NCBI GenBank assembly: GCA_910586955.1
Contig: CAJUMM010000012.1
Span: forward strand, 1-22,631
DNA length: 22,631 nt
Source: an uncultured Lachnospiraceae bacterium
GTDB taxonomy: Bacteria; Bacillota; Clostridia; Lachnospirales; Lachnospiraceae
Reading direction: 5' to 3'
Shown piece by piece: positions 1 through 6,970 of the stretch (position 1 is its first letter; each line of letters starts with the position of its first letter). The notes under the pieces were generated by a model. It saw only the letters and a list, made by a program, of their open reading frames with translations. It had not been told where the DNA came from and ran no database searches. The translations under genes and the position numbers were made by a program.

Positions 1-1128
1 TATTCTTCTACTGAAAAGAAGCCTGTCACTTTAGAGGAATATGTTTCCCGCATGTCACAGGCCGTCACCCGGACGGAGGAGGCCCAGGAGGAAAAACGGC
101 GGACCGGAACAAAGCGGGTGCTGGTGAACGAGGAAGCCGCAGCCAAAATGTACTCCTACATCGAGCTGAACTACGGCAGATCCTATCTCTCCCAGGCAGA
201 GCAGGAGCGTTTGAACCGCAGTCTTTGCCGGGGAAGCCATGGGGACTGCAGTTTATATTTTACGGACGGGATTCTCTCCAATATGGTAAAGAAGAATTAC
301 CAGTCCGAGTACGCCAGGCGGGCCAAGTCGGAGAATCTGAAGGTCTATGGCCACCACATGCGGGTGACCCGGAGAAATGTGGAGATACTCTCCGATACCC
401 TGCGCCGTGCCCTGACGGCCCGCAGTGAGCGGGAGTGGGTGCGCTCGGATTACGGAAGGATTGTGCCCCGGAAGCTGTGGAAGGTAGGAAGAAGCCGGGA
501 TACGAAGCTCTTTGTCCGGGAGCTTCGAAAAAATACTTCCGAGTTTGCCGTCCATGTACTGATTGACGCCAGCGGTTCCCAGCGCAGAAGGCAGAGCCTG
601 GTGGCCCTCCAGGGCTATATTATCAGTGAGGCCTTGAGCAATGCGGGCATTCCTCACCGGGTCATGGGATTCTGCACCTTCTGGGACTATACGGTGATGC
701 AGCGATACCGGGATTACGACGATCCCAGGGAGGCTAATCAGCGGATTTTTGAGTTCCACGCTTCCTCCAACAACCGGGACGGACTGGCAATCCGGGCTGC
801 CGCCGCAAGTCTTCAGGAGCGGCCGGAGGAAAATAAAGTACTGATTGTGCTCAGCGACGGGCGGCCCAACGATATTATTGTTAACCGTCCCAACAGCAGG
901 AACCCCATGCCCTACTCCGGGGACTACGCCGTGCGGGACACGGCGGCGGAGGTGCGCAAGGTCCGGGCTATGGGGATCTCGGTGCTGGGAGTCTTCGCCG
1001 GTGAGGAGCAGGATCTCCAGGCGGAACGCCGGATCTTCGGCAGGGACTTTGCCTACATCCGGGACATTATGAATTTCTCCAGCGTGGTGGGCCTGTACCT
1101 GCAGAAGCAGCTGGACGACACAGAATAA
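1..1128 (+). CDS. VWA-domain protein, NorD/CobT-like (5' end outside window)
   Basis: The reading frame is open from base 1, in frame with the first visible ATG at 52, so the true start lies upstream and about 375 C-terminal residues are seen. The C-terminal half is a von Willebrand factor A domain. A DxSxS metal-site motif (DASGS, bases 565-579) follows a hydrophobic strand (HVLI), and a second metal-site Asp lies in LSDGRPND (about 850-873). The lysine/arginine-rich segment before it and the end of the domain match proteins annotated as nitric oxide reductase activation protein NorD or CobT-like. These usually partner a MoxR-type AAA+ ATPase encoded next door; that gene would be upstream and is not visible. 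In such pairs the ATPase remodels a client and the VWA protein acts as adaptor. The client here is unknown, and the NorD name need not mean nitric oxide metabolism in an anaerobe. Family assignment is fairly firm; role is inference. Confidence 0.85.
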   Translation, partial: YSSTEKKPVTLEEYVSRMSQAVTRTEEAQEEKRRTGTKRVLVNEEAAAKMYSYIELNYGRSYLSQAEQERLNRSLCRGSHGDCSLYFTDGILSNMVKKNYQSEYARRAKSENLKVYGHHMRVTRRNVEILSDTLRRALTARSEREWVRSDYGRIVPRKLWKVGRSRDTKLFVRELRKNTSEFAVHVLIDASGSQRRRQSLVALQGYIISEALSNAGIPHRVMGFCTFWDYTVMQRYRDYDDPREANQRIFEFHASSNNRDGLAIRAAAASLQERPEENKVLIVLSDGRPNDIIVNRPNSRNPMPYSGDYAVRDTAAEVRKVRAMGISVLGVFAGEEQDLQAERRIFGRDFAYIRDIMNFSSVVGLYLQKQLDDTE

Positions 1129-1143
1129 CAGCCAGGCTTTGGC

Positions 1144-1277
1144 AGGGCGAATGCGGAACTGGAATAAAAAAAACAGCAGGAGCCCGTACAGAACCCAGAA
1201 GGATTTGCAGACGCTTCAGCGGCTGAAAATTCTTCTAGTCAAGGGGTTCTGGGAGGGCGGATGCGGAACTGGAATAA
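1144..1277 (+). repeat. Pair of 24-bp direct repeats
   Basis: The 24 bases at 1144-1167 recur at 1254-1277 with one difference (A at 1150, G at 1260). Both contain ATGCGGAACTGGAATAA. The second copy ends just before the ribosome binding site of the 75-residue gene, and a shorter echo (ACTGGAATA) follows at about 1280. This looks like a small local duplication in the leader of that gene. No function is evident. Confidence 0.7.
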
Positions 1278-1302
1278 GAACTGGAATAGGAGGCCACATT
1301 TT

Positions 1303-1530
1303 ATGAAGGAATACGAAGTCGTACACGAAATTTTCAACTTATGCTCCGGCAACCAGATGCGGGACGTCTTTATCGAGGAGGCCGAAATAGCGGATCTGGA
1401 GGCCTATGTAACTAGCCGCCACCAGGACAAAGAGTTTTCCTTTGAGCGGGAAGATCTGGCGGACGGTACGGTGATTTACCATGTGAATACCTCCGGGCTT
1501 TTGCAGCGCTATACCTTTACGGAGATTTAA
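1303..1530 (+). CDS. 75-residue protein of unknown function, paralogue A
   Basis: I do not recognise a named family. The start at 1303 is preferred over the in-frame ATG at 1261 because AGGAGG at 1288-1293 sits nine bases upstream, and because the resulting 75-residue protein aligns end to end with the product of 6731-6958. The two share 42 of 75 positions (56%) with no gaps. Shared blocks are GNQMRD (16-21), DLEAYV (31-36) and the C-terminal RYTFTEI. The protein is acidic, with no signal peptide or membrane segment, and reads as a small soluble cytosolic domain. It follows the VWA gene after a 174-bp gap and is followed at once by a terminator, so it probably ends a transcription unit. The second copy and the conserved C terminus argue that it is a real gene. 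Function unknown. Confidence 0.8.
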   Translation: MKEYEVVHEIFNLCSGNQMRDVFIEEAEIADLEAYVTSRHQDKEFSFEREDLADGTVIYHVNTSGLLQRYTFTEI

Positions 1531-1556
1531 GCAGAGAAAGAAAAAGGAATGGAAAT

Positions 1557-1593
1557 AGCCAAAGGCAATATTTTTTTGCTTTTGGCTTTTTTT
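1557..1593 (+). terminator. Rho-independent terminator after paralogue A
   Basis: AGCCAAAGGCAA (1557-1568) pairs with TTGCTTTTGGCT (1576-1587). This gives a 12-bp stem with one G-U pair and a short loop, running directly into seven T residues (1587-1593). It separates the upstream genes from the alcohol dehydrogenase operon. Confidence 0.9.
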
Positions 1594-1597
1594 CTAC

Positions 1598-1625
1598 TTG
1601 ACAATTAGTAAAAAGGATGTATTAT
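1598..1625 (+). promoter_or_regulatory. Sigma-A-type promoter of the alcohol dehydrogenase/FucU operon
   Basis: A consensus -35 box TTGACA (1598-1603) is followed after 16 bases by TATTAT (1620-1625). TTATAT at 1622-1627 with 18-base spacing is an alternative -10. It lies just past the terminator and about 70 bases before the ATG at 1696. The AT-rich leader shows no strong hairpin. The ROK repressor encoded in the operon may act here, but no clear palindromic operator was recognised. Confidence 0.8.
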
Positions 1626-1695
1626 ATAGATATAAAGTAAAGAGAATGTACTAATTAAGGGAAACATCAAAGAAAGAAGCAAGGAGGAAAAGAAC

Positions 1696-2877
1696 ATGTA
1701 TCAGAATTTCGAGTATTACACACCCACAAAGGTTATCTTCGGAAAGGGAACCGAAGTGCAGGCAGGAAAGCTTGTGAAAGAGCAGAAAGGAAGAAAAGTC
1801 CTGATCCACTATGGGGGAAAGAGCGCTGTAGCTTCCGGATTAATTGACCGGATTTTAAAATCCCTGGAAAGCGAGGGAATCTCTTATGTCATGCTGGGAG
1901 GCGTCGTACCGAATCCCCGCTTGTCTCTTGTATATGAGGGAATTAAGCTCTGCAAGGAGGAAGGCGTGGACTTTATTCTGGCGGTAGGCGGCGGCAGCGT
2001 CATTGATTCCGCCAAAGCAATCGGATACGGGGTGGTAAATGAAGGAGATGTGTGGGATTTCTTTGAAGGAAGGCGAGAAGCCTCGGCATGTCTTCCTCTG
2101 GGCGTGGTTTTGACCATTGCGGCGGCCGGAAGCGAAATGAGCAATGGCTGTGTGATTACCAATGAGAAAGGGGGATTAAAACGCGCCTACGATACGGATC
2201 TTTGCCGTCCCAGGTTTGCAGTAATGAATCCGGAGCTGACCATGACCCTGCCCTCATACCAGACGGCCAGCGGCGCAGCGGACATTCTCATGCACACCAT
2301 GGAGCGTTATTTTAACCAGAGCGATAATATGAATATTACCGATTCCCTCAGCGAAGCCCTTATGAGAAACGTGATGAAATACGCCCGGATTTTAGTGGAT
2401 GATCCGAAAAACTACGAGGCGAGAGCGGAGATTATGTGGGCGGGCAGCCTCTCTCACAACGGCCTTACAGGCTGCGGCACAGGAGGGGGAGACTGGGCCA
2501 GCCACAATCTGGAACATGAGCTGGGCGGTATGTTTGACGTAGCCCATGGAGCCGGCCTGGCGGCTTTATGGGGAAGCTGGGCAAGATACGTAAATCATGC
2601 TGCGAAGGATCGCTTTGTGAGATTTGCCATAAATGTGCTGGGTGTAGTTCCGGGAACTACGGAGGAAAAAACCATTGAAAAGGGAATCCGGGTGATGGAG
2701 GATTTTTACCGTTCCATCCATATGCCCACATCCTTAGGGGAACTGGGCATTTCTCCTACCGACGAGGAGATAGAACAGATGGCTGCCAGCTGTGAGCAGG
2801 CAACGGGAGGGGCCAACGGCTGTGTAATTCCCTTAAAGAAAGAGGATATGGTACAGATATATAAAATGGCAAGATAA
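1696..2877 (+). CDS. Iron-containing alcohol dehydrogenase (butanol dehydrogenase/YqhD type)
   Basis: This is a cytosolic NAD(P)H-dependent aldehyde/alcohol oxidoreductase of the group III iron-dependent family. The 393-residue length is typical. The N-terminal half carries the nucleotide-binding motif GGGSVIDSAKA (residues 98-108). The C-terminal half carries the metal ligands Asp196 and His200 (in ADILMHTMERY) and His270 and His284 (in SHNLEHELGGMFDVAHG). The N terminus (YQNFEYYTPTKVIFGKG) points to the BdhA/YqhD branch, not the FucO lactaldehyde reductase branch, although a FucU homologue follows. The start has a strong AAGGAGG ribosome site about nine bases upstream. First gene of a tight operon, behind its own promoter. 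It may dispose of an aldehyde made by the pathway; the substrate is not determined by sequence. Confidence 0.93.
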   Translation: MYQNFEYYTPTKVIFGKGTEVQAGKLVKEQKGRKVLIHYGGKSAVASGLIDRILKSLESEGISYVMLGGVVPNPRLSLVYEGIKLCKEEGVDFILAVGGGSVIDSAKAIGYGVVNEGDVWDFFEGRREASACLPLGVVLTIAAAGSEMSNGCVITNEKGGLKRAYDTDLCRPRFAVMNPELTMTLPSYQTASGAADILMHTMERYFNQSDNMNITDSLSEALMRNVMKYARILVDDPKNYEARAEIMWAGSLSHNGLTGCGTGGGDWASHNLEHELGGMFDVAHGAGLAALWGSWARYVNHAAKDRFVRFAINVLGVVPGTTEEKTIEKGIRVMEDFYRSIHMPTSLGELGISPTDEEIEQMAASCEQATGGANGCVIPLKKEDMVQIYKMAR

Positions 2878-2901
2878 AATTAAAAAATGGAGGAATGAAG
2901 G

Positions 2902-3384
2902 ATGTTAAGAAATGTACCGCAGATTTTATCACCGGAACTTTTAAAGGTATTAAGCGAGATGGGGCACAGTGACCGCATCGTCCTCACAGATGCCAACTTC
3001 CCGGCGGAATCTATGGGAAGAAACTGCAAGGTTGTGCGCTGCGACGGCCTGGGAGTGCCCCAGGTATTGGATGCGGTTTTGCGGTTGATGCGCCTGGACG
3101 AGGCAGTGGAGAAACCGGTCAGCCTGATGGCCGTGGCAGAAGGGGATGACTGTGAAACGCCTGTCTGGGATACATATAAGGAAATTGTCTCCCGCTATGA
3201 CAGCCGCGGCGGGGAGGCGTTTCAGGAAATTGAACGGTTTTCCTTTTATGAGGAGGCTAAGACGGCGTATGCGATTGTGTATTGCAGTGAATTTAAACTG
3301 TATGCTAATTTGATGCTGCAAAAGGGCGTCTTAAAGCCGGAGGATTATGTGCCGGTTTACAGGGGAGAGAAGGGAGCAGAATAG
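2902..3384 (+). CDS. fucU: RbsD/FucU family sugar mutarotase (FucU-like)
   Basis: The 160-residue protein aligns by eye with L-fucose mutarotase FucU: ISPELLKVLSEMGHSD near the N terminus, CDGLGVPQVLDA, MAVAEGD, and RFSFYEEAKTAYAIV near the C terminus. FucU interconverts the alpha and beta anomers of a free sugar to feed the next enzyme. The catalytic histidine (His22, MGHSD) and the late tyrosine (FYEEA) are kept. The family motif DAHFPAHS reads DANFPAES, so two histidines near the sugar pocket are replaced and specificity may differ from L-fucose. It begins 24 bp after the dehydrogenase with a GGAGG ribosome site and abuts the next gene without a gap, so co-transcription is likely. Family certain; substrate open. 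Confidence 0.9.
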   Translation: MLRNVPQILSPELLKVLSEMGHSDRIVLTDANFPAESMGRNCKVVRCDGLGVPQVLDAVLRLMRLDEAVEKPVSLMAVAEGDDCETPVWDTYKEIVSRYDSRGGEAFQEIERFSFYEEAKTAYAIVYCSEFKLYANLMLQKGVLKPEDYVPVYRGEKGAE

Positions 3385-3873
3385 ATGGAAAATTTATATA
3401 CGAGGGAGCTTCTTGCGAGGTGCGCTGCGGAGGAAGAAACTTACCAGTTCGACCGCTTTTCTCATGAGGATGCCAAGAGGCTTGGGGATTTGCTGTATGA
3501 AAACAGCCGTTCCTGTGCGCGTACAGTGGGAGTGGAGATTCGCGTAAACGGGGAAACCGTTTACCGGTATCTGCCGGATTCCTGTAACCGGGAGAATGGG
3601 AAATGGCTCCGGGCCAAGGGGAACACCGTGGAGATGATGAAAATGAGTTCCCTGAGAACGGCGGTTCAGCTTTTCCTGGATCAGGAGACCCTGGAGGATA
3701 AAAAGATGAATAACGCAGACTACGGGTTATTAGGGGGCGGTTTCCCGGTATTGCTGCGGGGAACCGGAATGATTGGAACCATAGCGGTATCCGGGCTGTG
3801 GCATGTGGAGGATCATGAACTGATTATCCGCACGCTCAAGGAATACTTGGGCGGGCAGCCGGTGCAGCAATAG
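3385..3873 (+). CDS. UPF0303 / haem-degrading-domain family protein
   Basis: The 162-residue protein resembles the UPF0303 branch of the GlcG/HbpS-like (haem-degrading domain, DUF336-type) family. Visible marks are the middle segment NGKWLRAKGNTVEMM, the basic and aromatic run after RVNGETVYRY, and the C-terminal glycine-rich strand GGGFPVLLRGTGMIGTIAVSG followed by EDHELIIRTLKEYL. No signal peptide or membrane segment. The ATG directly follows the stop of the FucU-like gene, so the two are probably translationally coupled, with the ribosome site (GGAGAGAAGGGAG) inside fucU. Members occur often in carbohydrate operons, but their biochemical role is not settled and the haem label should not be taken literally. 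Confidence 0.82.
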   Translation: MENLYTRELLARCAAEEETYQFDRFSHEDAKRLGDLLYENSRSCARTVGVEIRVNGETVYRYLPDSCNRENGKWLRAKGNTVEMMKMSSLRTAVQLFLDQETLEDKKMNNADYGLLGGGFPVLLRGTGMIGTIAVSGLWHVEDHELIIRTLKEYLGGQPVQQ

Positions 3874-3891
3874 GATATGGAGGGTAAAACG

Positions 3892-4416
3892 GTGAGAAAA
3901 ATATATGCAAAAAAAATAACAAACGATAATTTCCAGGCATTCGGTGAATTTTATGATATAATAAATCCAAAGGGGAATCATCTGGATGATTTTTATCCGG
4001 ATCATGTGCTGGCTGCTAACGGCAGCTCCATGCCCATGGCATTTTCATCCTATGTGGTGCGGAAAATGCCGGATATGATGATAACCAGGGCGGAGTATCA
4101 CGATGAGGCCTGCGAGCTTATGCTGCCTCTGGACGGCGATATCATCTTTCACGCAGCCCCGCCGTCCAAGGAGCCTGTTCCGGAGCAGACGGAAGCCTTT
4201 TTCGTTCCCGGAGGAACGCTGGTAAAGCTGAATGCAGGCGTATGGCACCAGGAATCCTTTGCGGTATGTGCAGAACAGGTGCATGTGTTAATCGCTCTTC
4301 CCCAGCGGACTTATAAGAGAGACTGCGTGCTGGTTCCTTATGAGGAAGCGGACTGGATGGAAATTGTATGGGAGCAGAAAGAATGTGGGAATCCGGAGTT
4401 AACAACACACTTTTAA
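3892..4416 (+). CDS. Ureidoglycolate lyase (AllA)-like cupin protein
   Basis: This is a 174-residue single-domain cupin. It recalls AllA-type ureidoglycolate lyase: an N-terminal Ala-Lys-Lys-Ile strand then FQAFGEFYDIINP, the acidic pair in YHDEACELMLPLDGD, and FFVPGGTLVKLNAGVWHQESF, where AllA has a comparable G-x-W-H block. I chose the GTG at 3892 because GGAGGG (3879-3884) lies seven bases upstream. The in-frame ATG at 3877 overlaps that ribosome site and has no good one of its own. In this operon a ureide substrate is doubtful; the protein may instead be a sugar-acid or keto-acid cupin enzyme. Cytosolic. The end overlaps the next gene. Family moderately sure, reaction unknown. Confidence 0.72.
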   Translation: MRKIYAKKITNDNFQAFGEFYDIINPKGNHLDDFYPDHVLAANGSSMPMAFSSYVVRKMPDMMITRAEYHDEACELMLPLDGDIIFHAAPPSKEPVPEQTEAFFVPGGTLVKLNAGVWHQESFAVCAEQVHVLIALPQRTYKRDCVLVPYEEADWMEIVWEQKECGNPELTTHF

Positions 4417-5591
4417 AACAGCAGAACCGGGGACTGGTACTGAAACTGATTGCTACAGGGGCATGCAGTTCCAGAATCGGGCTTTCCCAGAAGACAGGCC
4501 TGGCCAAGATGACCGTGACCTATATTGTCAATGAATTTCTGGAAAACGGGGTTTTGGAAGAACGGGAAAAGGTACAGAGCGGAGGAAAGGGACGAAATCC
4601 CATTCAGCTCTGTATCTCTTCCAGGGCCCCTAAGCTTCTGGGGGTAAATGTATACAGGGAAAGGTGTACGGTAATCCTGTGCGATTTGCAGCTGCATGTG
4701 ATAAAGAGGAGCGCTTTTGTTATAACAAAAGAGAATGCAGCTCATTTGCTGCAAAATATCTTTGGGGCTGTTGACAAGATGCTGGAGTCTTTTCCGGAGG
4801 AAGAAATCTACGGGATTGGGATCGGTGCTATCGGACCTGTGGATATTCTTCAGGGGAAGATCCTGGAGCCCCCGAATTTCTACGGCCTTCATGATTTGGA
4901 GTTAAAAAAGGAGATAGAAAACCGGTATTCGATGCCTGTGTTTTTTGACGGTGAAAGTAATTGTGCGGCGATTACGGAAAAGTATTACGGGAACGGAAGG
5001 GACTGCGGGGATTTTATTTATTTGGATTTGGCCAATGGCGTGGGCGCAGGCCTGGTAGTAAACGGAAAGCTGTATACGAATGCCAGCGGAATGATCTGTG
5101 AGCTGGGCCATACAAGCATCGACTGGAAAGGGGTTCCCTGCGGCTGCGGGAACAGAGGCTGCCTGGAGCGGTATATTTCCAGCAATGTCATAGAAAGAAA
5201 GCTCCGGGAAACTTTGGGGGAGGATAAAACATTCCGGGAATTCTGCCTGGAGATGGATGAGGCCATCCGCAGGGGAGAAACCGGAGGAACGGGATTTACA
5301 GAGCGGGAAGAGAAATTACATGCCGTATTTTGCGAAATGGCAGAAAAGCTGGCCTGCGGCCTCACCAGCTTTGCCAATGGGCTGAATCCCCAGAAAATTG
5401 TTATAGGACATGAAGGCTATTGGATTCCGGACCTCTATTTAAGACAGGCAGAGCGTCAGGTAAACCAGTGCAGGATTGCAAGAAAGTACCGGAAAATCCA
5501 AATTGTAAAATCAAATTTTCAATCGGAAGCTACGGTTTTGGGCTGTGTGGGAGCGCTGCTCACAGCTGTTTTTGAGGGAAGTTTATTTTAA
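4383..5591 (+). CDS. ROK family transcriptional repressor
   Basis: About 402 residues. An N-terminal winged helix-turn-helix (QQNRGLVLKLIATGACSSRIGLSQKTGLAKMTVTYIVNEFLENGVLEE) precedes a ROK sugar-binding domain, so this is a NagC/XylR-type regulator, not a free sugar kinase. The ROK zinc motif is intact (GHTSIDWKGVPCGCGNRGCLE, with CxCGxxGCxE). Where ROK kinases have Asn-Asp-x-Asn the sequence reads Gly-Glu-Ser-Asn (DGESNCAA), so the catalytic aspartate is absent, as expected of a repressor. The start overlaps the previous gene by about 30 bp. ATG 4383 has GGAG eight bases upstream; ATG 4368 is the alternative. It probably controls this operon, from the promoter at 1598 or an unseen site, in response to a sugar ligand. 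Confidence 0.92.
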   Translation: MWESGVNNTLLKQQNRGLVLKLIATGACSSRIGLSQKTGLAKMTVTYIVNEFLENGVLEEREKVQSGGKGRNPIQLCISSRAPKLLGVNVYRERCTVILCDLQLHVIKRSAFVITKENAAHLLQNIFGAVDKMLESFPEEEIYGIGIGAIGPVDILQGKILEPPNFYGLHDLELKKEIENRYSMPVFFDGESNCAAITEKYYGNGRDCGDFIYLDLANGVGAGLVVNGKLYTNASGMICELGHTSIDWKGVPCGCGNRGCLERYISSNVIERKLRETLGEDKTFREFCLEMDEAIRRGETGGTGFTEREEKLHAVFCEMAEKLACGLTSFANGLNPQKIVIGHEGYWIPDLYLRQAERQVNQCRIARKYRKIQIVKSNFQSEATVLGCVGALLTAVFEGSLF

Positions 5592-5629
5592 GTGAAATAT
5601 AAGATGAAACAGGAAAGGGGATTAAAGAA

Positions 5630-6634
5630 ATGAGAAAAATCAAGTGGGGCGTTATGGGAACGGCGTATATCTTTGAGCGGGATACGGCCAGGGGAATGAG
5701 TCTTGCAGAAAATTGCGAATTGACGGCCATTGCAGGGCGAAGCTTAGAGAAGGCGGAGGAGTTTAAGAAAACCTATGGTTTTGCCAGAGCCTATGGAAGC
5801 TACGAGGAATTGCTTCAGGATCCGGAGATTGAAGCAGTGTATATTCCCCTTCCCAACACCCTTCATTACCAGTGGACCATAAAGGCCCTTAAGCATGGGA
5901 AACACGTCCTGTGCGAGAAGCCTCTGGCTCCCAGCGCAGCCGAGGCTAAGGAAATGTTCCGGACGGCAAAGGAAAACGGCGTATTTCTCATGGAAGCCTT
6001 TGCCTACCAGCACAGCCCGTATGTGAAGGAAATCCGGAAAGTGATTGAGGAAGGGGTTATCGGGGAGCTGCGCTATGCGGAGGCGGCCCTGATTACCTCG
6101 GATTATGATTACAGCAACATCCGCATGCGGAAAGAAACCCTGGGAGGATGCACTTATGATCTGGGCGTCTATGCGCTGAGCCTTGTCCAGCGTATGACAG
6201 GAAAGAAACCTTCCGGGCTTCATTCGGCGGCCAGCTTATCAGAGGAAGGGATTGATACCTTTACCACAGCGATCCTGGAGTATGAAGACGGAAGCAAGGC
6301 CCACATTGACTGCGGCCTGGTGCTGGCCACGGAAAAAAATTCTGCTCTGGACCGCTTCCAGATTCACGGGACAAAGGGCTCCATATCCTCTGTAGATTTT
6401 GGCTTCAATGCACCGGGAACATTGACCTACCGTCTTCGTACCTTTGACGGGACGGATGAATTGAGGAGTGTGGAGGTGCCCAACAATTACTGCCTTGAGG
6501 TAGAGCAGCTGGGACGCTGTATCAGCGGAGAAGAAACGCCTTACCTGACAGAAGAGTTCAGCGTTTCCCTGGCGGAAACGGTGGATCGGATTCTGGAAGG
6601 AATCGGATACGGAAACCTGGAAATACCGTCTTAA
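5630..6634 (+). CDS. Gfo/Idh/MocA family NAD(P)-dependent oxidoreductase
   Basis: 334 residues, the usual length for the family. The N-terminal Rossmann fold begins WGVMGTAYIFERD, continues with ELTAIAGRSLEKAEEF and holds the diagnostic CEKPLA segment, whose lysine is catalytic. The C-terminal alpha/beta domain carries the substrate site (GGCTYDLGVYALSLV, with Asp and Tyr in the usual D-x-G-x-Y context). The pattern is nearest the sugar/dihydrodiol dehydrogenase branch (D-xylose dehydrogenase-like), which oxidises a cyclic sugar or polyol with NAD(P). A purine-rich ribosome site lies upstream and the gap from the ROK gene is 38 bp, so it is probably last in the operon. No convincing terminator follows. 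Together with a mutarotase and an aldehyde/alcohol dehydrogenase it suggests oxidation of a free sugar; the sugar is not identifiable. Confidence 0.9.
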   Translation: MRKIKWGVMGTAYIFERDTARGMSLAENCELTAIAGRSLEKAEEFKKTYGFARAYGSYEELLQDPEIEAVYIPLPNTLHYQWTIKALKHGKHVLCEKPLAPSAAEAKEMFRTAKENGVFLMEAFAYQHSPYVKEIRKVIEEGVIGELRYAEAALITSDYDYSNIRMRKETLGGCTYDLGVYALSLVQRMTGKKPSGLHSAASLSEEGIDTFTTAILEYEDGSKAHIDCGLVLATEKNSALDRFQIHGTKGSISSVDFGFNAPGTLTYRLRTFDGTDELRSVEVPNNYCLEVEQLGRCISGEETPYLTEEFSVSLAETVDRILEGIGYGNLEIPS

Positions 6635-6649
6635 ATAATCAGAAAAAAC

Positions 6650-6678
6650 TTGCTCTTTACATTGTATAGGTGTAAAAT
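6650..6678 (+). promoter_or_regulatory. Possible promoter before paralogue B
   Basis: TTGCTC (6650-6655) and TAAAAT (6673-6678) are separated by 17 bases, and TGT precedes the -10 in an extended form. The -35 matches consensus at only three of six positions. It would drive the 75-residue gene, PAP2 and flotillin. The segment TAGGTGTAAA at 6667-6676 recurs upstream of clpB and of the secreted protein gene. Confidence 0.45.
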
Positions 6679-6730
6679 AAGAGCAGAAGAAAGGAAATGT
6701 TTTTCAAATTTCAAAGGTGGAGGTATACGT

Positions 6731-6958
6731 ATGAAGGCTTATGAAATGTTGGTGGAAAATTTGAACAAGTGTCCGGGAAACCAGATGCGGGACACGGAGA
6801 TCCGGGAGATTGAGACGGAGGATCTGGAGGCTTATGTAAAGAGCCTGCACAAGGACAAGAAAATGTCCGTGGACAAAGAGGTTATGAACGACGGTTCCGT
6901 TGTGTTCCATCTGGATCTGTCCGGCACCTTGATCCGTTATACCTTTACGGAAATATAG
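6731..6958 (+). CDS. 75-residue protein of unknown function, paralogue B
   Basis: The ATG at 6731 has a GGTGGAGG ribosome site about nine bases upstream. An in-frame ATG at 6650 would add 27 residues not shared with the paralogue and is rejected. The protein is the same length as the product of 1303-1530 and 56% identical without gaps. GNQMRD, DLEAYV and RYTFTEI are invariant, and Cys14, His40 and His60 are also kept. It is charged and soluble, with no membrane or export signal. PAP2 begins 12 bp after it, so it is likely co-transcribed with PAP2 and flotillin. I do not recognise the family. Two copies about 5 kb apart, one on each side of the sugar operon, suggest an old local duplication. 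Confidence 0.85.
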   Translation: MKAYEMLVENLNKCPGNQMRDTEIREIETEDLEAYVKSLHKDKKMSVDKEVMNDGSVVFHLDLSGTLIRYTFTEI

Positions 6959-6970
6959 GAATTTACGCAT

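Noticed and set aside
1151..1306. 51-codon plus-strand ORF ending in an ATGA overlap with the 75-residue gene
   Set aside because: It starts in the first copy of the 24-bp repeat, has only a poor, badly spaced ribosome site and a low-complexity tail created by the second repeat. The overlap could allow coupling but the evidence is too thin.
3730..4005. Minus-strand ORF opposite the UPF0303 and cupin genes
   Set aside because: Opposite two tightly coupled plus-strand genes, without ribosome site or recognisable motif.
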